The position numbers were made by a program, and so were the translations under genes. Of a stretch of DNA of 64,000 nt, positions 24,078 to 33,452 are shown piece by piece (the stretch's first letter is position 1; each line of letters starts with the position of its first letter). The stretch covers positions 124,001-188,000 of the forward strand of contig BPQB01000064.1 in the NCBI GenBank assembly GCA_019973155.2. The letters run 5' to 3'. Below the pieces are notes generated by a model that ran no database searches, was not told the DNA's origin, and was given only the letters and a program-made list of their open reading frames with translations. The DNA comes from Phanerochaete sordida. Taxonomy: Eukaryota > Basidiomycota > Agaricomycetes > Polyporales > Phanerochaetaceae.

Positions 24078-26859
24078 ATGGGCTCGAAAGCCGTGCGCAA
24101 CAAGCCCGCAGCCGTCGACACGGCGCTGGCGGTAGCTGGCCCTGTTTTGGATGCTCTCAAAGATGGGCTTGCGCTCGTCAATTATCCCGGGATCGGAATG
24201 ATTCCCCAAGGACTGTCCGCTGTCCTGGACGGCGTCAAGGTGTGTGGCTACGGAATTGCCTCCCACGTACCGTGTTTGAACGGTGTTTGGCCTTGTGTAG
24301 CTCGTCCGAGAGAACTCCAAGTCTCGCCTCGAGTTCGAGGACGAAGCGCGAACGCTCAGCAAGCTCTTGACTGGAGTCCAGGAGGACGCGGACGCTTCTA
24401 TAGCTCAGCAAGATATAGCATGTACCGCCGGAAACCAAGCGAGAAATACGATTGCGCATTCACCGGAGCTTGAGCGCGGGATGCACCAGTTGGTAGAGTG
24501 CGTTTCTCTGCGCTGCTCTGCGTATCTGAGCTCACGTGGGTCAAGGAAAATCGAACAGCTCTCCAGAGATATCTCCGAACTGAGAGACGGGGGCCGTGTA
24601 GTGTCCTTCATCTTCGCCCCGTACAACAAGAAGATATTGGAAAGCATGGCGAGCGATTTAAAAACAGCCGTCGAACACTTCAAGGTACGATCTCTTCGCG
24701 CAAAGACTCCATCTCATTGGTGATCCACAGATCGTTGCACATGCCGCAGTGGACAAGGGCGTGCAAGATATCAGGCGCCGTCTCATTCTCGACAAGCTCA
24801 AGTGTGCTGACGCGGGATACCGCTCCGTCCATATCGAGAAAAGCATGCTCATGGACGGAACTCGAGAAGGACTTCTGGCGGAGTTTCTTGCGCGGGTCAA
24901 AGGCGACGGTCCCGCCGCCAAGCGTCTCTGTCTCCTCACCGGTGGGGCCGGTATGGGGAAGTCTGCGATTGCTCACCAGCTCTGCGTCCTTCTCGACACC
25001 CCTTTTTACCCCCAGCCCCCGCCAGGTACACCACGGCTTGGCGCCTCATTTTTCTTCGACAGTCGTCAACTAGATCTCGCATCTTCCCGGATGATCATCC
25101 CGACCATCGCTCGACAACTTGCAGATCGTGTGGACTCCTTTGTTCCCTCTATGACAGCTGCCATCAAGGATTTCCTCCCCCACGGCGACACCCAGCTGCC
25201 GTCGTTCGCCTTTACGGCTCTTCTCCAAGGCCCCCTCGAGCAGGCAAAAGATCTGCCCTTGCCGCCCATAGTCATTGTTATTGACGGATTGGACGAATGT
25301 GCAGAGCAGGAGAGCGTCTGCAAAATCCTGGAAGGCTGGGTCTCTTTGGTGCGCATGGTCCCCTGGCTCCACCTCTTTATCGCGTGCAGGCCAGAAAGAC
25401 GTATTATGGAGGTGCTCCTTTCCACTCGCGCCGCTGACGTTGTCGATCGTCGCGATCTTAGCGACGCCGATATTCTCAAGGCTGGGGCAGCCGACGTAAA
25501 GAAATACCTCGTCGCGGCGATCAAAGATCTGCCACACTATGCCGACTACGTCGTTTTACACCCTGAGCACCTCGTCGCGCTGGTCAGCAATGCTGGGAAT
25601 TTGTTTATTTACGCTCGCACCGCTGTCAGTATCCTGGGACGCCAGCCGTATCGCACGCGGCCCAAGGCAGGCTTCCAGTTTGTCCTCTCGCCGACAGCGA
25701 CGCACCTCTCTAATCTCGACGCACTTTATCTCCAGATCCTGACCACTGCATACCCACCCGCAGATCTCGACGCCTCCTCGGATCTTCGCGTTCCACTGCA
25801 CCGCTTCCTCACGATTATGGCATGTGGCACCGAGCCACTACACCCAGGTGCAATAGCAGCCCTCGGCACCCGGTTTCCGTGCACCACAGACATTCAGTGG
25901 CCAGAAACCGGAATGCCCTCCGACTCGCTGACGATGACAGAGAACGTCGTGATGGACATGATTGCAGACCTGGGCGCCGTCATCCGAATCGACGAAGGCG
26001 GAAACGCCACCGCCATCCACATCTCCTTCTCCGAGTTCCTGCGCGATCCGCGTCGGTGCCCCAACACGCACTACCACGTCGACGAGCACGCCGCACACGC
26101 AGACTTCGCATCTGCGTGCCTCACTGCGTTCAGCCTCCAAAACACAGCCGACATCCTCGCCGGCTTCCGCGACGACGACCGCACCATGCGCGCGTTCGGA
26201 TCGTATGCGTTCTCGGCGTTCGAAGAACACGCCAGCAGGGCCGCACACTCCGGCCGCCTCGCGAAGGAGGTGGTCGCGGCGATTTCGGGTGGCAGCTACC
26301 TGCTCGGGTGGTGCAGGCTGCTCTACGTGGTGGTCCACGCGGATGCGCGGCTTGGAGCAATCTTACGGCTTCAGATTCTCCTCGCTTGCCTTCTTGAGGT
26401 AAGTTTCGAATTCACGCCTATGGAGTTCATACAATGAGGCGACGACTCAGGGCTAATCTAAGTCAATGCAAGGATCCGACGGCATCATCCGTTGAGACTC
26501 GGGCCACTCTACGCAGCCTCAAATACTACGAAGAGTACTTGGAACACATGCTACGCAACCCCGGAGAAAGTGGGCAGGTCATCACGCAGCAAGTGACCTC
26601 GAAGGTTTTCATCAATGACACCGAGCTTCTACCAACAGAGGAACACATCTTCAAGACGTGCAAGTGCCAGTGCGAGCGGGCATATGATGAAATTCACCGG
26701 GATATCAGAGTCAAAGGGTTGTGGTACGATACTAGCACCACGTTCGACCTCTTCACGGCGGAGGCGAGGAACGGAAATGGAACTCTGCTCGACGGCTGCA
26801 GTTTGGCGCACGATCCCTTGATGTGCTCTCGTAGTACCAATTACTTCTGTAATGTATAG
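24078..26859 (+). CDS. NACHT-domain NLR-like protein, group I (I-2)
   Basis: Five exons (24078-24239, 24301-24497, 24546-24684, 24731-26398, 26473-26859) give 850 aa, with the same intron phases as I-1. The N-terminal 166 aa include PGIGMIPQGLSAVLDGVK and resemble HeLo/MLKL-like bundles (inference). NACHT: Walker A GGAGMGKS (about 237-244), Walker B IVIVIDGLDEC, then LHLFIACRPE. The last exon encodes about 128 aa with EYLEHMLRNPGESGQVIT and CKCQCERAYDEIHRDIR..WYDT, matching I-1, and then a tail not shared with I-1. No C-terminal repeats. Reading through the 74 nt last intron would stop at once, so the splice is needed. It sits behind FMO2 on the same strand, as I-1 does behind FMO1. Confidence 0.9.
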
Positions 26860-28207
26860 CACAAGCATGCATGCCATTGGAGCACGATCCCCGGAATTAA
26901 GATACATCTATGCCAATGAGAAGGCTATACCGTCCTGTATTCGACCTTAGCTACCTGCTAGCTAACGAGGTATGTCCTAGGATGAGTGTCTGGTTATATA
27001 TTGCGCTGGCTGCCGCGGATCTTTATAGGGCACAGCGTTGATGCGTCATCCAGCCAACATTAAGGCTTGTGGTGCTGTTTAATAATATAAGGGGCGTGGC
27101 GACGTGCGGGGCTCAAGGACGTCGTGCTGAGACGGCACACAAAGCCCACGTACGCACAAAACGTCGCCTTCTACAACTGGTCAGGCATAAATCTTCACTC
27201 CTCTCTGCACCACCGGCATGACAAGCTGTACTACAGAATCACTGGACGCGCGAGTGGTATTACGACTTCGATCTTCTTGGAGATGCAGGAAGCGTAGATG
27301 CCAAGCGTGCGCACGCGGCGCAAACCCTGCCAGGCCGCGCACGGCTTCCTACCCTCAGATGCTACGATAATGACGCTGCACGTGGTGCATTGCTCCACGT
27401 ATGCAAGGGCGTAATATCGAATCTTTTGCTCAGCACATCCTATCCAGCAAGAACACCTAGATCGATATACAGCGCGGGACGCCCAAATGTCTGGGGCAAA
27501 CGGTTCTTCAGCTCTGTATCGAACTTTGAGTCATTCCGATACTCGATTATGGACCAGTCCACGATGCCTGCATTGGGTCCGTTGGGTCCGGCAGAACTCC
27601 GCGGGAGACCTGAATATTCTTGAACAGTGAGCTGCCTCAGGCTTCAGCAGCCTCGGCCCTGCGACGGCCATTTTGCGGCCATTTGCAGTAACTGAAATGT
27701 CGGAGAGGAAAAACGCACACCAATCAGTCGAGTTGCGCTGGGGAAGACGTATGACTGCAATTTCGATAGCAGGGAACGGAACGCTGCGGCTCTGGCTGGC
27801 CTCTCTTAGTCCGGGGCTTATATGAACGTACTACATTTTGACACAAGTAAGCACGCCCCATCCGACCCGCAGAAGCTCTCGCCTCTAGACCCGCTCTTTT
27901 CCAGGTGCTGGGCATTCAAATCCGTATAGGAGATAAATGACTGGTCACTTCGTCTGATAATGCGGTCTTCGCCTAACGTTGAGATGCATCATGTCATTTG
28001 CCACCTCCATGGGAAAAGCATCGTGACGCGATTACTTATATGATTGCACAAGCGCGAGTATGGCGACATCAGGATAATATCTCCCTCCTACGTTGCGCCG
28101 AATGATACCTCAGCAGTTTCGAAGCCTGGAAGAATTTCAGTACGCTGAAAAGGAGAAGTATTCGTCATATTGCACTGCCTACTACTGCCCCCGCCTGCCG
28201 TACGCGA
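26860..28207. other. intergenic region; 3' flank of I-2 and a coding-like fragment
   Basis: About 26860-27080 is repeated next to the group I relic at 40606-40845. On the minus strand, 27620-27445 encodes GPNAGIVDWSIIEYRNDSKF and FDTELKNRLPQTFGRPALYI (overlapping stretches) before a stop. The composition is protein-like, but I recognise no family and see no start. It is probably a fragment of a gene. Confidence 0.35.
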
Positions 28208-29645
28208 TCACTTTAGCGTTGCAAATCCAACGCGGTCGTTCCCAAGGTCAAACGTCGAGTATACGTTTTGCAGGAACGTGTCTCCGATGTTCCAAAACGA
28301 GAGCGAATTTTGGCCGACAATGGCCCCAATGCAGTCGCTCGAGCCGCTACTGGCGGGCCCGAGATTGAAGAGTGACGGAGCAATTCCGAAGCTGCGCCCG
28401 CCGAAGGTGAGGCTAACGTTCAGCGTCGACGCGCACGGGAACGTGTAGAAGCCCGCGCCGATGGTCCGCGACGCGTCCTTTGAGCCCTTGATTGCGCCGT
28501 AGAGCTGGCGAGCCTCAGCCGGGCGCGTGGCGATGAGCTTTGTGCCGGTGTCGATGACGGACCGCACGTTTCCGATAGGCGTGCGCCCGTCGACCGAAAC
28601 GGCGTCGAGCTTGACTTGCCAGTAGCCCTGCCAGTGGATGGCGCGTCAGGTGCTGTCTGATCCTGTTGTTCCTGAGAGCCTACCTTGGTCGTCACCGGAA
28701 CGTACGTGAAGTTACCAGTGTAGTGGTCACTGTTGGCTCCTCCAAGAAAGAGTTCGGCATCGGCTTGTGTGAGTTTGAACGAGAAGGCTGGGGTGGTGAG
28801 CTGCTTCTGGGCGACCAGGGACTGGAAGACAGGAGGGGCATCGAACACGGAAATGGATTGATATGCCATACCCATGACACCGTCCGGAGGAAAGTACGGC
28901 TTGGAATATCCAGACGGGTACGACGATGCGGCGCCCAGCCTCTGCTTCAGCGACTACGGAACATTGAGTATCTTGTTCGGAATTGCCAGACGCTTAGCTC
29001 ACCGGAAGACCCGAAATTGTGACCGTATCGTCATACTGCTCGCCGTCCACCGCACCGAATGGGGAACGAATCAGGAACGTCTTCTGAACGTCCAAAGAAG
29101 TCGAGCTGCTCCCGGGAAAGTATTGCGCATGCCCTTGACAATTGGCATCCGAGCATGTGGGTCCGGGCACAAAGAGGTCGCTGCTGCCCGTGTCGAACTG
29201 GACAGCGTACGTCGTGGCCGGCGTTCCGATGGTGATAGAGCCTTGCCAGAGATCCCCATCGTTTTCTTCCGTCAGAGGCACGGAGCCTTGTGAGGTCGTG
29301 CCGCGGCGCGTGATAGTGCTGTTGTGGTTGTCACCGCTGAGGTTAGGGAGGATGGCCAGTGGATGAGACTGCCCGGTGTTTGCTTCGAATGCCGCAAATC
29401 CGCTGTGGAATTTGCTTGAGAAATACATCGCACGGTTAGTGAAGGCGCACGCATACGCAGAGGGGGGCTTACAAGGCGGTCCGCTCGAGTGCACGTCGAA
29501 GCGCTGCATGGTTGGCGACGGGCGGGACTGAAGAGACGCCGTCGCGCGTTTGAAGCGCTATGCGGACGCCGCTGTGTTCTAACGGTGCAGCAGAGGACGC
29601 AGCGAGGAGAGCGAGGGCATAGGTGATAAAAGCGGTGGTCAGCAT
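28208..29645 (-). CDS. secreted pepsin-type aspartic protease (family A1)
   Basis: Four exons on the minus strand (29645-29473, 29414-29003, 28944-28684, 28627-28208; introns 56-58 nt) give 421 aa. An N-terminal signal peptide (MLTTAFITYALALLAASSAA) is followed by a propeptide-like segment to about residue 100. Both catalytic motifs are intact: FDTGSSDLFVPG (Asp132) and VIDTGTKLI (Asp308). The flap region, PDGVMGMAYQSIS, YTGNFTYVPV, GFYTFPC, and the C-terminal WNIGDTFLQNVYSTFDLGND follow in the expected order. A complete, probably active acid endopeptidase exported from the cell. The start lies about 40 bp below a TATATATA stretch and opens the signal peptide directly. Confidence 0.93.
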
Positions 29646-29682
29646 CGTCGGAGACCCGGGGCATGATAAGAGGTATATGGAG

Positions 29683-29691
29683 TATATATAA
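29683..29691 (-). promoter_or_regulatory. TATA-like element of the aspartic protease gene
   Basis: A TATATATA run about 40 bp upstream of the protease start codon; the only such run in the flank. Confidence 0.5.
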
Positions 29692-29709
29692 GTGGGCATA
29701 TGATGCGCG

Positions 29710-30348
29710 TCAGGAGCAGGAGACGAGCTGGGAGCCCGTCAGGGTTCCCATGGCGTGGGCGTGCGTTGGGTGCGGGTACGAGCTGGGGCGTCGGAAACGC
29801 CCACTGCTGACAGGGTAAATAATCGATATGCGGCTACGGTCGTGGGCGGAGGATCGAAGCCGCGCTAGGTATTCGGGTTCCAAAACATCCTCATACAGCT
29901 GACCCGCATGGACGATGTTTGGGCCATCAGGCCTGAGACTTCGATGGCAAGAGAAGGGGAAGATTGAAGTGGCGTAGCGATCATCACGAGAGTCAAGCTT
30001 GACCTGAACAGCCGCTGCTAGCGTACCACCAACGTCAGTATGCTGCACACGCAAAAATCGGACGTGTAACTCACCCCAAGCACAGGGAATGGAGCAACGT
30101 TGAAGCCGGAGGGCATGATTGCGGTCGCTGCGGAGTTGGCTCGACGCAGCATGACGGACGTCGCCCCCCGATCGTTTCTCTCAGGATACGCGGGAAGCCG
30201 GGCCAACAAATCCCGGCGGTGCGGGTCTTTGCAAGATGATACGTGTCCTGCTACGCACAGTGGGGGACGATTGAGGAGGGCGCAAAGTCTTTTTCTCGAT
30301 GTGGAATAGTGCTTCAATGTTCGCGGTCGGCGGGTGCGAGAGGGACAT
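29710..30348 (-). CDS. possible small gene, unassigned
   Basis: On the minus strand an ATG at 30348 lies 54 bp below TATAAAA (30408-30402). It opens MSLSHPPTANIEALFHIEKK. Further down, coding-like stretches such as LPAYPERNDRGATSVMLRRA and SGFNVAPFPVLG (before a GTGAGT donor) appear. Past a TTCAG acceptor comes VKLDSRDDRYATSIFPFS and GPNIVHAGQLYEDVLEPEYL. I could not find a single set of introns that joins the first exon in frame, so exon limits are open. No family is recognised. It could also be a decayed gene. Confidence 0.3.
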
Positions 30349-30924
30349 CGTGGTTGGATAGGAGGGAAGCGTGGTCAACGAAAGACTAAGCCTTCGATGT
30401 ATTTTATACGGCCGCGAAGGCGAGGTTATGCAATCTTCGTTTGTGTACAAGATCCACGTCGGGAAGAGATGAGGATGTACGCGACGAGAGAACCTGGACC
30501 AAGGATAGCAGAAGAAGGATAACGGTGCTTGCGCTGGGATTTACTGGACGAGGTGAACAGCTAAGTAGCGGGCGGAGGCCCAGTTACGCTATGCACCAAG
30601 TCAGACGGTATTCACGATGTAGATGCCAGCGGACGCACGATGGAGAGGCTTATCCCGGGATTCATGACGCTCAACGAATTTCACTTTTAGTTCCGACATG
30701 GCAAGAGCTATCTCCTGTGCGTCGCGGGGCTGTGCACAAGTTAGGTGAATCCACGATAAAGGTTTGTTGCGACACGCCTAGCTGGACCGGCGAGGCCCGA
30801 CGAGCCTATGTCTAGGATATGCAGGCAGCCGCGCGTTTGCTCCTAGCTGCGATCCTCGGGTATTCACACAGGCGTCGTCGCCGCGGGAATCCAGGGAGAA
30901 GGTGAGGGAGCTAAGGACACCACA
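30349..30924. repeat. spacer with a partial R3 repeat
   Basis: About 30595-30690 matches the R3 element (AAGTCAGACGGTATTCACGATGTAGATGCCAGCGGACGCACGATG, aligned with 6790-6840); the match does not extend into R1. No gene is supported in the rest. Confidence 0.4.
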
Positions 30925-31515
30925 TCTTGTTCAAAGTCAGACAGACTCGCGATGTATATGCAAGTAGACGTACGGTGCGGCTATGCCGGCTTTCATCCAC
31001 CTCGGGCTATACCGCCCCTGCTTCCTATGCGCGATCCAGGATCTCCGTTTCTAAGAGAGCTGTGCGCGTGTCAGATATAGCAATAACAATAATCAAGGTA
31101 TGGTTGACGGACCTCGCTGAAGCCGGCAGCGGGGCCCTGTGACCACGTCGCATATGGGGGCAATCAGGCGTTCGCCAGTGGTTCTCAAGAGCTAGTACAC
31201 GCGCCGTCGCTGTGATGAATGACTGAGTAGAGAATGAAGGCAAGGAAGTCGTGTATGAGAATCATGGTTGGACGCAGGACGGTCCAGTCGCTTGGCGCCC
31301 ACAGTCGGCGGCTTTCTACTATGAGGACGACGGCGCATCAGGCGCATCACGTCAAAGACGAAGCCCCGCCGCCTACCTTTCTGGTACTACGACGCGTTTC
31401 TCCCTCCCCGCGCATCCTCGAAAGTCGATCCCCTGGCAGCTTCGGCGCCAAGCGCGTGCTATCGATTGGCGATGCCCGGGAGCGCACGGAGGCGCGCAGT
31501 TGACAAGCGCCGAGC
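30925..31515 (+). repeat. dispersed repeat, R3+R1 composite copy
   Basis: Second full copy of the composite at 6785-7390: AGTCAGACAGACTCGCGATG, GGCAATCAGGCGTTCGCC, TTGGACGCAGGACGGTCC, GGCGCATCAGGCGCATCAC and GCGCAGTTGACAAGCGCC follow in the same order. Its 3' edge joins an SDR relic without a gap. Confidence 0.6.
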
Positions 31516-32280
31516 ACAGAGCCGCCAGGCTTACACCTCTGGACACTTTGCAATCCCAAAGCGCAGCCGCAGAGGTCCCGAAATCACTGGCGGATCGCTC
31601 GCTTACTTCCTCAATGACGTAGTCTCCGCGCAGGAGGAGCGCGGCGACTATGACCTCACAACTTCGTACGTTTGCCCCGCTTGCTCATTTTGCGCGCCGC
31701 TGACCGAGTGTCCAGTTTGTCGCGAACGACCTTCGACACAGACCTCCGCATGAACGACATCGGTGTCATATACATAACAAGCGCATCCCTTCCGCTCCTC
31801 CGCCCCGCCGCCACCTATCGCCCTCAGCTCAGAAATCAGCGATACTGAGCTGATGCCTGCCCTGTGCCTCCCGAGGTAGACCACGTACTGCACGAGCAAG
31901 GCCAGCGTAGACACGGCTGTCGTGAAGCCCGCCGCACTTCGCAGACTCGGGCGCAAGTGTCGTGCTCCTCGCGCTTGGTCTCGAGCTCTTTGGCACTGCG
32001 GCGCGGACGCGTGAGTCTTGTTGTGATATTTTCTGAGGCGCACACGTTCTAACGCGTTGTGTAGTCGCGCGTGAGGAGCTTGAAGTGTGCCATCGCGTAT
32101 ATCGAGAGACGGAAGAAGGCATATCCGCAGAGTTATTGCAGGCCGATTGCCCAAGTTCTGGGTGCGTTCATCTCCAATTTTATCTCCAATTTTATCTCGC
32201 ACTCGCGCAACGAGCAGTGGGCACTGGATGCTGTATTTGGGCGAACCGTAAAGTACGAACATGAACGGGGAGAATACTTG
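31516..32280 (+). pseudogene. decayed SDR copy
   Basis: GGSLAYFLNDVVSAQEERGD and YDLTTS correspond to DGTLDCLVNNAAYVQETRRA and YDLTTY of the intact SDR. The splice site after LTT, the FDTDLRMNDIGVIYITSASL stretch, and an ALGLELFGTAART segment before a GTGAGT-like donor follow. The active-site Tyr/Lys and the cofactor loop are lost, and frames shift. The upstream half is replaced by the repeat at 30925-31515. The relic precedes NACHT gene II-D, mirroring 15650-16420 before II-A. Confidence 0.65.
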
Positions 32281-33329
32281 CCGGTGCGGTGTCAGTACCC
32301 TGAAGCTAGTGGGATCAGTATACTCCGGCCGGCGAGAATCTCGTAAAAGGATGGACGAATCCGCGGCGTGATGCGGTTGGTGCGCCGGGCTTCGTGACGT
32401 GAAGTGTCCGACTCCAAGTGCCAAGCGCCGGGGCGGGCTCGCTGCGTCCTACCATGTTCCTCGCGTCACACATCGTCCCTTCACGTCCCGCTCCTCCCAG
32501 AGTTCATGATTCTGAGCGTGTATCTTGGGCAGCCCAAGACTCGTAGGGGCGAAGGGTTAGTCACGGAACATGACTCACGTGGCTCTGGTACCGCGAGGCG
32601 CTGCGAACTCGAGTAGATGGCGCCTACGACTATGCTGTGCGCTATCTATTCGAGGACAAGATGTGGTACTGTGGCGTCTGGTAGATTGCAAACGCACACC
32701 AGGTTGCAAATCGCTACCGACACCCGTGGGCATTCCGCATACCTCCATAAATATTACCTACTACGCCTATACTATATCATGCCTCGCTCTCCAACTATCA
32801 TCATATTTCGCCCTGTCCTAGGCGGCTGAGAGGCAAACCAGCCAGTTTGCAAGGTGCGGGACGCTTGTAAAACCGAGATCCTCACTGATGTGATGCAGGT
32901 ATACTGCTGAGATGTTCAGTGTATACGCTTTATATCGCTTGTAGTGTGCTGGTGCGCACCGATTCTCCATGAGCTTGACCTGGCGTAGAAGATATCGATC
33001 CCGTGTGTTCTTGTCGTCGCCGGAGCGTGACTTGCTCGGCGGTTACTGCCTCGGCCAGCCAATCAGACATCGTTGCGCTCGCAATTGCCATCTGTCATCC
33101 GCTGTCACTGCTGTGACTCCTTTACACCAGGTTGCAAACGTCGACCGGGAGCCGTCTGCACTGTACGCAAAATTGTGCTAAATTGATCGCCATGGAGCGT
33201 GCTCCGGGTTACACAGTTCTACGAGTACAGCGCCCAGTTCGACGACGGAGCGATTCTTTAGTGAGCGTAGAAGTCGAAACCATTTGTAATCTACCAGACG
33301 CTACAGTACGTTTTCGTCACGCGATGTTA
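32281..33329. other. intergenic region without a supported gene
   Basis: A fragment at about 32415-32500 matches the R1 repeat in minus orientation (CTCGCTGCGTCCTACCATG). A 14 bp unit, TCTCCAATTTTA, is tandemly repeated just before, near 32171-32198. Nothing else is recognised. Confidence 0.35.
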
Positions 33330-33452
33330 CTGCGTACTCCGGGACTGTCCCAAGATGGTACACATAGCGTACGCCTGCCAAAGGCATGGCACGATGTCCT
33401 ATCGCATTCATCTCTCCGTCCTACTCTCATTGTTACTTTGCAGACGTCAATC
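33330..33452 (+). promoter_or_regulatory. upstream block shared by group II genes A, C and D
   Basis: Contains CCGGGACTGTCCCAAGATGG, GCGTACGCCTGCCAAAGGCA and CCTATCGCATTC in the same order and spacing as before II-A. Candidate promoter or 5' UTR. Confidence 0.4.

Noticed and set aside
23601..24362. 253-codon minus-strand open frame
   Set aside because: Runs across the FMO2 end, spacer and NACHT exons; no motif.
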